64,000 nucleotides of DNA from Lineus longissimus (taxonomy: Eukaryota; Nemertea; Pilidiophora; Heteronemertea; Lineidae), in contig NC_088318.1 in assembly GCF_910592395.1 (NCBI RefSeq), forward strand, positions 8,930,349 through 8,994,348, read 5' to 3'. Shown here piece after piece: positions 19,082 through 32,108 of this stretch (its first letter is position 1; every line of letters starts with the position of its first letter). A program made the position numbers and the translations under genes. Under the pieces are notes generated by a model that worked only from the letters and a program-made list of their open reading frames with translations, had not been told where the DNA came from and made no database searches.

Positions 19082-20484
19082 TTCATCACCAACTTCAGTG
19101 ACATCATCCCCATCACCCTTGAAGAGATCGTTCACAAGCTCAAATCACACTACCCCTTCGAAGAAAACGTCGTCGTCGTCATCGTCACCAGCCACGCCAA
19201 GCAAACAGGAAGTTGTCGTTGGAACGCAGCATAACAACAAACGGGCCATTTCAACCAAATGGCAATAAAAACAATAAAAGCCACCCAAACATTTTCGGGA
19301 TGAGTATACTGCAAACCTAATCGCAATCATAACTATTGTCAATGATATATATTGCTTGAAATACACCAGCAATCAAAAAACAAAATTAATATTATTCATT
19401 TATATTATTTATTCATTCATTCCTTCCATTCATACGAAGCGCACATTCAACTGCGGCTTCACATCCCTTCCTCAAGGGCTCATCTCAAAATGTCCTTATG
19501 AAAAAGACGACATAATTCGGTCTCCCCCTTCACCCCTCCCCGCTCTTGCAACAAAACTAAACAAATGTCCCATAATTCTTCAGAACATAAATTTATATCA
19601 CTCTCAACCCCCTCCCTACCACTAAGACCACATTATTTCGTCTTTTTCCCCTCCAATCAACCGAATCGATCGTCTTATCCCAACATCCACTCTCACCCAG
19701 ACAATTTCTCAATCCCCCTTCCATTCACAATGCGAACAATACCCCTACAATGACGCAGAGACTCCAGAGTCTGCTAAGACTCAACTGACAATTCTAGTTT
19801 CTATTATCATACTAACCAGTGCAGATGAACTGGCTGGGGTGCCGACGTGCGTTAGTGCATTTGAAGTGCAACTAATACATGGTCCCTGCATGCACCCGAG
19901 TTGCCTAAACATTAATGTTGCAGAAGGTTGCCATGATTGTGAAAGGTGCCAACACAGGCGGCTGTTATAAAACGCGGATTCCGCGGAAATCCTCGGAAAA
20001 ATCACAAAGCCGCCAGTAAATACGCGCATGATATTTAATGATAATTATATTATATTATACAAATAACAACATAAATCATAAATCGGAGGCAAGAACTACC
20101 AGTTATCTGCACATTTCATCGGTCAGATTTTAATCCTCTGGAGCGCCATTCATGCCATTCCGATCGACTCTTCCCTCTTTTTTTCTTGGCGTTGATAAAC
20201 TTTGCATGTTATCTTCGACACCACCGTGGTTCCTTCCCTAACGGAACACATTACGAGGCTGCTTTCAAGTGTGACTGATGCCCGGATTGATGTACGTTAC
20301 GGTATATGCCTCCTTCAAATATAAGTCGATGACGAACTGAATTCTGGTCTACAAAAATGTTTAAGGACAATCTCCTTGCAGCTCGAACCTAACCAACCAT
20401 ATGCGACTGCACATCGGAGTCTATTTTAAGCAATCACAAAAACTTACTTCGCGGCCCGTCTAGAGTATAAGTTTATTTCAAACT
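19082..20484. other. No gene recognised
   Basis: This is AT-rich and C-rich low-complexity sequence with TCA/CGT microsatellite tracts near the left end. No protein-like ORF is seen. Confidence 0.4.
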
Positions 20485-22863
20485 AATATGTAAAGAGCAA
20501 TCTCTAGTGAACTCACACAACTGTTTGACATGGGGAGCCCCCCCCCCCCCAAAGCCCCGTCCTTCTGACATAGCCAGTACATTGGGGGATGAGTCCCCCA
20601 AACCACCTCCCCCGTTCTCTGAAAGTGACAGGTTTTAGTCAGAACATGGGGGGAAGGCCCCCCAACCCCCCCCCCCCCCATTGGACTCTAAAAATAGAAT
20701 TCCTTGGAGACGCTGAACAATAAGGCCCCATAAAGAAATAGTCCCCGCCCCGGTAGCTGTCTCATATCTGCTGGAAGAAGCAGCTATTTGTGGTGAAATA
20801 ATAATTGAATGCATGTCATGACACCCAGGACCTTTTTCTCATTTCTGAAACAGTTGCATGGTTGGAATGAATTTCCAAATCAGTCCGTCAAATCTCTATC
20901 CAAATGGAACATTATGACCACTCTATATTTGTGCAGTAGTGTTAAAACTGACTTTTTGGAAGTAAAGTACGTAAATCGAGAAGAAGAGGACGTTTACTTC
21001 GTCTGCAATGAAATGTCACAACTGTCTCCGCCGACGTTGTTGTCCTGTATGTTCTAGCAGACGATTTTTAGATACATGAAGTCCCACACCCGCACTTCAG
21101 GACAGTGGCGCCGGTGTGAACAAATCTACTTGCGTGAATGGTCAATGGCTCATGACGTCATGAAATAATTGCGTCACGAGGAAGGAAACAATGGGAATCA
21201 TGGTAACTGTGGTTGCGGTGCGTCGTGAAAGCAGGATCGGCAAGCGCGGCCCGTATGGAATGCGACAAACTGTACCGGAACCAGAATTGTCATGGGTCTG
21301 CACAAATTTTTTCAGATTCGATGGACATGATGGATATATGAATTTTGTTTACACTTTATACACAAACGTAACCATTACACTCACTACGTTGTGTGAGTTA
21401 CAAGGTGCTTGTGATTTACGGCGCATACAGCGCACCATAATATGTAAAGAGCAATCTCTAGTGAACTCACACAACTGTTTGACATGGGGGAGGCCCCCAA
21501 ACCCCTGTCCTTCTGACATATATAGCCAGTACATTGGGGGATGAGTCCCCCAAACCCCCTCCCCCGTTCTCTGACAGGTTTTAGTCGGCACATTGGGGGG
21601 AAGGCCCCCCCCTTTGGACTCTAAAAATAGAATTCCATGGAGACGCTGAACAATAAGGCCCCATAAAGAAATAGTCCCCGCCCCGGTAGCTGTCTCATGT
21701 CTGCGAACAGAAGCAGCTCTTTGTGGTGAAATAATAATTGAATGCATGTCATGACACCCAGGAGCTTTTTCTCATTTCTGAAACAGTTGCATGGTTGGAA
21801 TGAATTTCCAAATCAGTCCGTCAAATCTCTATGCAATGAAAATTGAAATGTCACAACTGTCTCCACCGACGTTGTCCTGTATGTCCTAGCAGACGATTTT
21901 TAAATAAATGATGTGACTGATATACTTGTAGATTGGAATGAATTATTTCTTCAATGATATGAAAGTTGAAAACCCTGTGACATGTCTGAGTACAAAAATG
22001 CAGAGGCAAGACACACCATGCATGTCATGACACCCAGGAGCTTTTTCTCATTTCTGAAACAGTTGCATGGTTGGATGAATTTCCAAATCAGTCCGTCAAA
22101 TCTCTATCCAAATGGAACTTTATGACCACTCTATATTTGTGAAGTGGTGTTAAAACTGACTTTTTTGAAGTCAAGTACGTAAATCGAGAAGAAGAGGACG
22201 TTTTCTTTGTCTAAGAATTATTCAGAACGAAATGTATAATATTTGGGTTTTTTTGTAATTGTCCGGCCCAATTGGCAATATTGCCATTTGGGATGGTGAA
22301 CAGAGCTACGAGCAAATGCGACGCTTATGATTTATTTAAAGAAATAAAATGCCCGATTTAACATCCTGCAGAATCAGGGAAATCGGGCGTTTCCAGTGAT
22401 ATACGACACAAATGGGTTGTCCTCGTGCATTCACTTTGGAAACGCATTTTAAAATAGATGTTACGTCCTGTTAATGGGACACGTCATCATCGCGTACATT
22501 TGGGAAAAACTCCCTAACGAGACCCCAGCAGACGATTTTTAAATACATGATGTCCCACACCCGCACTTCAGTGGCGCCGGTGTGAATAAATCTACTTGCG
22601 TGAATGGTCAATGGCTCATGACGTCATGAAATAATTGCGTCACGAGGAAGGAAACAATGGGAATCATGGTAACTGTGGTTGCGGTGCGTCGTGAAAGCAG
22701 GATCGGCAAGCGCGGCCCGTATGGAATATGACAAACTGTACCGGAACCAGAATTGTCATGGGTCTGCCGAATTTTTTCAGATTCGATGGACATGATGGAT
22801 ATATGAATTTTGTTTACACTTTATACATACGTAACCATTACACTCACTACGTTCTGCGAGTTA
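20485..22863 (+). repeat. Interleaved segmental duplications (A-B-C-A-B-B-C)
   Basis: Segment A starts at 20485 and 21439 (AATATGTAAAGAGCAATCTC). Segment B starts at about 20807, 21739 and 22017 (ATGCATGTCATGACACCCAG). Segment C starts at 21056 and 22526 (AGCAGACGATTTTTA) and ends at about 21402 and 22863. Copies are near-identical over long stretches, so the duplications are recent. Segment A carries runs of C that encode Pro/Gly-rich nonsense ORFs. C contains the palindrome-rich TCATGACGTCATGA. Confidence 0.8.
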
Positions 22864-24130
22864 TAACGGGGATTCCCAAAGACCTTGTCACCAGGAGTAC
22901 TTCATGCCCACAACAATGCACGCTACTAATATGAAAAACTCTCACCTGCGGTTCAGGTAGCCACCCTGTAACCAAGTTAGATTTTTCCGCGGATTTCGTT
23001 TTATAACAGCCACAACACAGGGTGTCAATTACAAGATTGACTCCATACACAAGCGCCTCATTGGTTTGGCTTATTTCATCCTGCGTTGGAAGATTGTTCT
23101 GCACATTGTCTTTCACGTCATCGAGTTCCCTATAAAATTATTTTGCAGTTCTCATGACTTTGATGTTCACATTGTTATCGACAGTTCAATAAAGTATGTT
23201 TCCCTACTATTTTGCCTTTTTAGCCTATTATTTCCTAATCTGTGTCACCTAGTTTGCTCGATGAAGTGTCAACATTGTACCAGGTAGGGAACATGCTATG
23301 GAAACAAGTCCTTCAGGCTGTTTCCTTGTGAACGAGTTGCATAATCTTCACAATTGTCTCAATGGCATGTTCCCTGCTTCAACCAAAGGGAATTTCCAGT
23401 AAACCAATAAAAAGTCATTTTCTGCATGGCACCATTCCACAAGAAAACACACACTGGATATTTAGCTGGGGCGTAAATTGGCACTGACTTGGTATCAGTG
23501 AACATCAAAAGGGGAAGTGGCAGTCGCCAGTAATGCCAGTGCCACATGGGCAACAACAACAGGATTCCTTCGAAGAGTTTTAAACCTTTCGCTACCGGTA
23601 TTTACTAGGGCCATCAACTGCCCAAGACCATACAGGCACTGATGATGTTGCCAATGTTTCCATGCCAAAACAGAATTGCCATGCAGTGCTAAACTCGGTG
23701 ATTGATTCTAATTAAATAAGTTCAAACATTGCACACTGACGGCAGCGCATTGCTTTCATTAGTGAATGAAGAAAAAAACAACATGATTATTTGCCAAATA
23801 TTTATTCACCGGTTCTACTTTTTTAGCAACACAAATGCTCAATGAAAATCCAAAGCGTTTCTCGTCATAGGTACATAATACTTATTGAAGGAGTAGGCAC
23901 TGTTGACTGTTAAAATAGAACCGAAACACTATGACACAATTTTTTTATCGAAGAGGAGCAGCTCCTGTGATGGTTTTTAAAAACTTCATCAGTTATTTCT
24001 GAATGAGATTACATGATGGAAGGGCCTAGTACCAAGGGCATAATCTGGATGGTGAAACTGTTTACCCCCTCCCACGGAAAGGGATCGACAGAAATGACCC
24101 TGAATACTCTGACAACTGCCCTGATGCAGA
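22864..24130. other. No gene recognised
   Basis: This is AT-rich sequence with short ORFs only. The inverted motif GGGAACATGC / GCATGTTCCC at about 23288 and 23363 could form a loop. Confidence 0.35.
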
Positions 24131-24572
24131 CGCGATTTATTTTTTCACACCGAGACAAGACCACTAATGAATATTCATAGGTTGGAGGGTCGAGGCCTAT
24201 CAATTAGACGAGTGCATGTTTTTAACTCTCAAGTACATATTTGGAGAGGTATTGAAAAAATATTTGTTGTGGCAAGTCTACAGATATAAAGAAATTATTT
24301 GATGAAAAAATTAATTTCGAATTTTGCTAATTGGGTAATAGGGGGCGTGTTTTGAGTTTTTTCTGCCAGTTGGCTGAAAAGAGTGGAAATATCAAAGTCT
24401 GTCTAATTTGTCGATTATGAAAAAATTTCCGTGGTCAATCACCATTTTATTTTTCACCATTTACTTGCCCGACTGTCCGGAATAACATAATCTAAATTTC
24501 AGATTCACAACACCACGCGTTCTTTGATGCGTCGCGGTCAAACATTGACAATTTAACTGCTAAAAGGCTTAA

Positions 24573-26263
24573 ATGAAACGGCCAGGGGCCATTGTGCTCA
24601 CCGTATACATCTTTTATTAGGCAGGATCATGCTTAGTTTAGAGGTGAATATGGTGAACACAATCAGGCATGAAGACTTTTTTTAGATGTGTATTGATGTC
24701 AAGTAATAAGACAGGGCAGTATATATAAGTTTATGATCCAACCAATAATTGTCTATGACATCAACAAGATCAATATCGTGTGAGTCCCTGCAATAAAAAA
24801 TTCATCGAAAAAAAGTCATTAATAAGCGAGCTATTGCACGTCCTACTTTTTCAGTTTTGACCCCCTGGTGGCCAAATCAAGAATCAGATCAGGCCAAAAT
24901 TCGGTGTCAGAGATTATCTGATGTAGGGGGTTACATGTACCAACTTTCAAGTTCATAGCTTTAGCAGTTAAGAAACGTGCCATAGTTACACTCGAACGGT
25001 CAATTTACGCCATTTGACCTCTGTGACCTAGAAAAGGAGGTCAAATCCAAAAATCATAGGAAATGTGATGTATCCTTGCTAGGAGTCCCTGCCATAAAAT
25101 TTTATCGAAAACAATTCACTCAAATAGGCAAGATATTGCACTTCTTCCTTTTTCCGTTATGGCCCCCTGGTGGCCGAATAAAGAATCAGATCAGGCCAAA
25201 ATTCGACATCAGACGTTATCTGATGTAGGGGGTTATATGCACCAAGTTTCAAGTTCATAGCTTTACTGGTTAAGAAACGTGCCATAGTTTACACTCTAAC
25301 AGCCAATTTACGCCATATGACTTCTGTGACCTTGAAAAGTAGGTCAAATTGAAAACCCGTAAAATATGTGATGCATTCTTCCAAACAGTACCTACCATAA
25401 GAATTTTATCGAAAACAAGTCACTTATAAGCGAGATATCACACTTTTTAGATTTCCACTTTTGGCCCCCTGGTGGCAAAGTTAGGAATCAGATCGAACCA
25501 AAATTCAGCACCAGAGGCTATGTGATATAGGGGGTTATATGTACCAAGTTTCAAGTTCATAGCTTTAGTGGTTAAGAAACGTGCCATAGTTTACACTCTA
25601 ATGGCCAATTTACGCCATATGACCTCTGTGACCTTGAAAAGTAGGTCAAATTGAAAACCCGTATAATATAAAATGTATATTTGCTATGAGTACCTACAAC
25701 AAAAGTTTTATCGAAAACAAGTCACTTATAAGCGAGATATCACACTTTTTAGATTTCCACTTTTGGCCCCCTGGTGGCAAAGTTAGGAATCAGATCGAAC
25801 CAAAATTCAGCACCAGAGGCTATGTGATATAGGGGGTTATATGTACCAAGTTTCAAGTTCATAGCTTTAGTGGTTAAGAAACGTGCCATAGTTTACACTC
25901 TAATGGCCAATTTACGCCATATGACCTCTGCGACCTTGAAAACAAGGTCAAATTAAAAACCCGTATAATATAAAATGTATATTTGCTATGAGTACCTACA
26001 ACAAAAGTTTTATCGAAAACAAGTCACTAATAAGCGAGATATCACACTTTTTAGATATCGACATTTGGCCCCCTGGTGGCCAAACAGAGAATCAGATCGG
26101 ACCGAAAATCAGTGTCAGAGGTCAGCTGACCTAGGGCATTCTGTGTACAAAGTTTCAAGTTCATAGCCCTAGCAGTTAAGAAACGTGCCACTGTTAGGAT
26201 ACGACGACGACGACGACGACGACGGACACAGCGCTATCGTATAGACTCCCCTTACGGTGAGCC
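24573..26263 (+). repeat. ~302-bp tandem-unit repeat element, copy 1
   Basis: About five units of 300-304 bp are marked by GAGTCCCTGCMATAAAA-type starts at 24781, 25082, 25386, 25690 and 25990. Each has GGCCCCCTGGTGGC, a CAAGTTTCAAGTTCATAGC block and TTAAGAAACGTGCCA. The element starts ATGAAACGGCCAGGGGCC, ends after a (ACG)n tract at GACTCCCCTTACGGTGAGCC, and sits inside the GAGACAAG MITE. GCTCACCGTA near its start and TACGGTGAGC at its end are inverted. It has no ORF. Confidence 0.85.
26199..26224 (+). repeat. (ACG)n microsatellite
   Basis: About eight ACG units mark the end of the tandem-unit repeat. It probably forms part of the element terminus. Confidence 0.8.
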
Positions 26264-26924
26264 AAAAATCAATTGTGGTCTTGTCTCCACCAGCCGACGC
26301 CATTTTGTTTCCCATATTTGGCACACGCGTCATAATTTATTCATACGAATGAGGTTATGGGAATCCCCATTTCGTCTCGCATGTCTCGGTGAGTGCAGCG
26401 CTGAGAGGCAACAGGCGAACGAGGTTGACAGAGATAATCAACACTAGGTACCTTGTCTCCAGGTACTTTAGGCTGAGTTCACACTGGATGACCAACCTGG
26501 AGCTGTTCTTTTGTTCTAGGGCGCGATTTTTACTTGACTCGGCAGTTTTGTCAGTTTCTTGTTTTTAGCCACTGGAAGGCATCGCTTGCTAATTTTTGCA
26601 CACGCACGCACACTCCATACAATTATCATTACCATGGTTAACGACCTATAGTGATTACTATTTTCGTAAGATGCAGAGTAAATCAAATGGATTTTGTGAT
26701 CGGAGACCCGCTCGCGAAAGTTCATTCGACGAGGTGCAAAAGCCCCGTAAAATACCTGGGAACAAGGTGCTTAATGAAGATAAGGAAAGTAACCTTGCCA
26801 CCCGCTGCATCAAGCAAAGTTATGTCGATCTATGTAAAATCCTACATGCAATGACGCTGCGGCATAAATTATGCCAAATATGGGAAACAAAATGGCGTCA
26901 CCTGGTGTGAAAAAATAAATCGCG

Positions 26925-29444
26925 ATGCAGACAGAATCAAACTGTACTAGACAAAAAGACTTTTCAACTGATGGCTAACTATTTATACCATATCAAACCA
27001 AACTTTACATCAATCAGTAACATTCTGTTCATCACAATATTCCAATTCCATACTTTCTCACATACACATCATGACAGTTGACATTCAAAAATTTTAATCC
27101 TATAAACGAGTGACACAGTGAAGGATAAATTTAATACATTTGGCCAAGAAGTTGATAGAACCACCACACCAAGGTATGATTATCCTGATATTATCCAAAC
27201 CAGCACCATAAGATTGTTGCACGGAAGATGAGCCTAAATTTAATGACAACAGGAGATAATGGAAGAAATTTATGTACTCGGATTTCACAAAAGGTAGACA
27301 ATAGTGAAATGAACAACCAGTCTGTCTTAACTTGTCAATCTCAGAGTGACATGCGCCTTGTTTTGCTGCGACGGGTCGCATTTTAGGGCTAGGATCAGCA
27401 GTGTATAGAGGAGAAGGCCTAGTGAGTCCGTATGGGAGATATATATAGAGAAATACAGCACATCTTACTGCTACCCAAAGTATAGTTGTTGACTTGTTCA
27501 TCAGTAGGCAGTGGACATAAAAGACACTGCCACATCAGGATGTTTTCTCAATTGAAAATGATGCACATTTCAAAATGTGTTTTGAAGGCGCTTTTCAAAG
27601 AATGACTACAATTGATGCTGTACACCACTGGAATGGCCCTGACCTCCTCGTTCTACACAAACTCATCTCATTTATTTAATAATACAAGTCAGTAATTAGC
27701 GCAGGATTGGCTGCAAGCACTTGAAGCCACCCTAAACTAAAATTTTCAAACCAGATCCAGAAATCTCAAAAAACTGTGATTTAAATTTTTTTTTAAATTT
27801 CTCTACAGGTGAAAAGAAAAAAAGGTTTTCACGCATGGCACCATAGCTAATGCGTGAGAAAAATGCAATAGGAAATGAAGTTTAGTCAGCCCATTTTTTC
27901 GTTTAATTTTTAAAACAGAAAAAACACACAAAACTGGACAGTGCAATAGCTGATCACCCGGCTGACTCACACATCAATCAAGTGAACGCCTACGCTGTCA
28001 TCATTACGATAATGACTTCATTCTTACGCCAATCTATTGAACAGCACACCCTGTTTCAGAAAACCAGCACGTCATGTCCCAACTTGTACAGGTGCCAGTT
28101 CAGTGCTAGATATAATAGGCAGCTGTTTTAGGAACTACGGTTAAGGGTTGCAAGGGAGATGAACCCATGGAAACTCTTTAAAGGCACCTAGATGCAAGTT
28201 CAGCTATGAGAAATTCACACCAGTGGCAACAGTATGACGATATTTGCATTTTTTTCTAAATACCATCAGATGACCAGTAAAACATAACATGAATACAAAT
28301 AACTTACACACAGACAAATTACATCATTCACCAAAATGAAATGTCTGAAAGGTGGAAAAAGTATTACATGAAATGTTACAGACAGGATGGAAAAATCTTC
28401 TTTGAGGTGCGACACCAAAACCATTTAATACCAATACCATCACGCCATCAGCGGGATATCACATCTATGGATGGAAGGGACAGGAAAGTCCAAACGTGGG
28501 CCAAATTCACATCTGCTGATTGCAGGCGTTTAACCCTGATGGAGGGAGGCATCTAAAAAAGGGCAAACTACACCTTGCCTGAGAGTATAGTCATGAACTG
28601 TATAGCAGATTCAAACGAAATGTTCTGGGGATCCAATCGAGATGGTGACAGTACATGTATGTTGATGACTCCGATGAAGAGAATTTAAATCGAAAATCAA
28701 CAAATTGTCCGCAAAATGGATAGACATCCCAGGAGAAACGTGGTGCAAACCAGTGCAAAGTGAAAAACATATTAGGGACGTTCTGACATTAGAGAAGTTT
28801 AGCTAAATACTATATCACATTAGCACTGGGTTAAAATCTATTCACACAAAACAGCTCAATGCATTGGCATCCACACAGTAGTTTGACATGGAAGTAATTA
28901 CAAATGTTCATTGTGTTGTCTCTCGAGTGTTTGGTAGATCCGACTCATGATGAATGAAGAGAATAGCATCCAAGAGCTTTGAGGTTTCAAACTCTTTCCA
29001 GGAATGCGACCAGCTGACAAGATCCATTTTATGGACATACCTGCATGCTGAGCATGGATATGCAAACTTCTTGCCAGCAGACCCAAAGGACATTATAAAA
29101 TGTCATTTTCCATTCTGTCTTTGAATTTATTCAGAAAGGTCTGTTTTTCAATTTCACCACAAAATCGTTTTCGTAGGTGCAGAGTGAAACAAATGATCTG
29201 TTTTCCTATCCCCTGGCCTATGAGGCGCCATGTGGGAATTAAATTATTTGACGAAATTATTTGAAATAAGCAAATTATATCGAAATAAATGAGTGAACGA
29301 AGTCAAGATTATTTCCAAACCATAAATTTGCTTATTCCAATTGTATTCAAACCATTTACTGTTCCTATCGATATTATTTCAAACAATGAATTTGCTCTCT
29401 TTTGATTATATTCATCCAATAAAACAACGTAACTTTATTGTTTT
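26925..29444. other. Intergenic, no supported gene
   Basis: The minus-strand ORF 27100-27501 (133 codons) starts with a hydrophobic, signal-like N-terminus and has a Cys-containing middle. The minus-strand ORF 28908-29093 contains FAYPCSACRYVHKMDLV. Neither was recognised. No splice-consistent model could be built. Confidence 0.35.
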
Positions 29445-30891
29445 CAAACAAGAGGCCCAAGGGCCTGGCGCTCAGCTGGATGACCTAATAACATAAGTAG
29501 TAAATATCGGCTTTATACTACTGTTTGAAGGTCAAGAGAACACGTTATACCACTAAAATTTCCAATGCAGAGCTGCCAGCTGGATGAAATATGATTGAAC
29601 TAATCAGCCATGGTATGTAAATATTACAGGAGGCAACGGAAGATATCCCTAGTTCAGTATGTTGTATCGGTAGCTTTACAGAAAAGAAGTGTCAGAGAGG
29701 ATGAGACTTCTCCATGGACAACTGTAGTATGTCCAGGCTGGGTTGTACAGCACAAGGATACAAAATGCTGTCTGTAATTGAGAGGTATCCTGATTTAACA
29801 GAGGTCAAAATAAATAGAAATTACCAGTTTGGGACTAACACCACTGTCTTTTTTTTTTAATGAGGTAGGGATTACAGGAGTCAACAAAATTAATTTCATT
29901 GAGAGAAATTGACCTGTCCTGCAGGTGATTGGAATTTACAATACAAAGGGTCGTTTTTCATGACATTGTGCTCTACTGCGTATCCCTAGTGAGTCGATCG
30001 GGAACCAATCTATCCTTGGCGCAGACAGGTTCAAATTGGCTATATCTTGAATAGATTGAATTGCGATGAAAATTTAATGCAATAAAGGAGCATTATCGAA
30101 GAGACAAATTAATCAAACCAATTGTCCACTGACTCGGACCCTGAAATGGCATGATGTATGCGTGCATATAAAAGTATATCAATTGGTCCCATAGAGATGA
30201 TGAGGCAATGTCAATATGCCTTGTTCCTTAGTCAGCAATATGCCCCTTTTTATACGGAGAAGAAGGAGAACCCAGATAGGCCTTCACATGTCGGCTTCCA
30301 AATGGCTCGAACCAACTGTACTATCACTACCATTAATTTAAAATGTGTGCTCCTCCTACATGTAGCAATGTCTCGGCCAAAAAGGCACTTAGTCGACAGG
30401 GCAAGCTAGAAGTTCAGCACCGTGAGCAGCTCCTTGGTAGTAAGGCCATGTCAGGTTCCGCGCGCCTCTTCAGATACATCAAGTATTGAAAGCTGTGGTG
30501 AGCTGAGCACATAAAAAGACCATGGTCACCTTAATTTGAAAATCCCTTCATAATCAAGGGCTACTTCTGACTAAAACAGCACAATAGACCACCAATGTGA
30601 CCCCAGCTCCTAACTGCGGGAAAACCCAAGTCCAGCCACCAAAAGTACCAAAAATACATTTTTGTTTACATTTGAACTGCAAACATGCGTTTGTTTACAA
30701 TTTCAATTCCCGCGAAATCTCGAAAATCAGGTGACCTGCAATCGTGGATTGAAAATAACATTAACCTGGGTTCAGCAGGTCAGCAGGTATACCGGCTGTT
30801 CCAATCACCCCCCTACAGCCAGCTGTTCAAAAGGTAATGTTATTCACCCCACAGGGAGTGCAGGTAATTGATTAAGCCCCTGCATAACTTA

Positions 30892-32108
30892 GGCTTACTG
30901 TATTTAGCGCAATCATTACGCTTAGCGCAATGAATGGGGGAAACCCAAAATGTGGTACCTATTTCTCTGCCTATTGAGAAACACGATGAAATGCATGTAA
31001 TTGGACATAGGGCACGAGATCAACTACTTCCGCTTAGGGAGTGTTCATTATTTGGTTTAATACATTTTACCCACACATGATGATTTACCATGGATAAACG
31101 TTCGAGGACGGACCTGTAGCTCCGATATTTTCGATGTATACTAACACTACTAATCCAATAACAAAAAACTGAAGTACGGGTACTGTTAGGTCGACGACTT
31201 TCGCGAGTGTGAGTTTGTGTTTACCTTGGTTCCATAATCGTCGTAAGATGACCTTTGACTATTTAAAAGGCCCTCTGGCATTTCTGGGGTCAACACCCAC
31301 TAAAGACCCATACATGTCCCAAGATTGGTGATGATCGGGCAATAGACTGAGAGGTTTCGTGATTTTGCACTCAGTGACCTTTGACCAGTCATGACCTTGA
31401 CAGTAGTATTTCGGGGTCAACCTCCTGATGATAGATCTGGGAGCTAGAAAATGATCAATATTGCCTTCCTTATCTCCCCACCAACCCTTATTTCCTGATT
31501 CCCTTTCCGTTCCCCCTTTTCTCTTTATCCATCACTGGCCTTCTCCGCTCACCACCCTCTTCTCACCGAGGCTAATCCATTAGTAAATGCCTACTCCCCT
31601 GGGGCTTATTAAAGGGGGACTATAGGCCTAGGCAGGAGCAGAGGTGCTAATTTGGCCATCTTCAGGCGACTTTTGCACAGTGAGGGCGCTGGGCCATGTC
31701 CGATTCAGCACTACATGTAAATATATTCCTTACACAAGCGTGAGATGTGAGAGAACCCTTTTGGCGACTTTGTGTAACTTTATCTTGCTGCCTATAATAA
31801 AGATTACCTTAAAGAGACAATAAGATTACCTTAAAGAGACAATATTATTGTCTCTTTAAGGTAATCTTTATTATCCCAAAGCAAAACAGACATGATATTC
31901 AAGCTTATAGGTCACCGCCACCACACCATGTACTACTACGTGTACTAGTGTATAATAGTAGATCAATAGGCGCGCCATCTATGAGATGATACAATAACTG
32001 ACATCTACCCTTGTTCCATTGTATTTTTTAGTGTCAGAAAATAATGATTGCTCCCGAGGCGTAATATTGCGCAAAATAGGCGTTATATTGCGCTAAATAC
32101 AGTAAGCC
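30892..32108. mobile_element. 1.2-kb TIR element with 9-bp TSD (Mutator-type)
   Basis: Inverted termini GGCTTACTGTATTTAGCGCA and its inverse bound the element. The 9-bp CATAACTTA is duplicated at 30883-30891 and 32109-32117, and the empty site is seen once in element U copy 2 at about 62288. A 9-bp duplication is characteristic of Mutator-like elements. There is no transposase ORF. The interior contains a decayed TTAA MITE (31609-31800) and a hairpin (31794-31870). Confidence 0.85.
31794..31874. repeat. Hairpin with internal duplication
   Basis: AAAGATTACCTTAAAGAGAC occurs twice in tandem, then inverted as GTCTCTTTAAGGTAATCTTT. This gives a strong stem-loop. Confidence 0.8.

Larger units (their letters stand above)
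24152..26287 (-). mobile_element. GAGACAAG MITE copy 1, itself split by a repeat
   Basis: The ends are GAGACAAGACCAC and its inverse. Together, 24152-24572 and 26264-26287 match the reverse complement of 53828-54270. CACC is duplicated at both ends (24148-24151 and 26288-26291). The single CACC in the opposite arm of the outer element shows the unduplicated state. Confidence 0.85.
24131..26924. mobile_element. Outer MITE-like element (H) split by a later insertion
   Basis: The left terminal sequence CGCGATTTATTTTTTCACAC (24131-24150) and the segment from 26288 (CACCAGCCGACGCCATTTTG) together match the reverse complement of 26872-26924. The native element is thus about 0.65 kb with ~60-bp inverted ends. 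The two left pieces are separated by 24152-26287 plus a duplicated CACC. Confidence 0.75.

Noticed and set aside
20478-21747. Pro/Gly-rich ORFs in the duplicated segment A
   Set aside because: They come from runs of C/G in a repeat and differ between copies by frameshift.
27100-27501. 133-codon minus-strand ORF with a signal-like N-terminus, vaguely like part of a cation exchanger
   Set aside because: The resemblance depends on mixing frames. No splice-consistent exon was found and memory of the family is not sufficient.
28908-29093. Minus-strand ORF with FAYPCSACRY
   Set aside because: Single short ORF, overlapping another frame of equal length, with no domain recognised.
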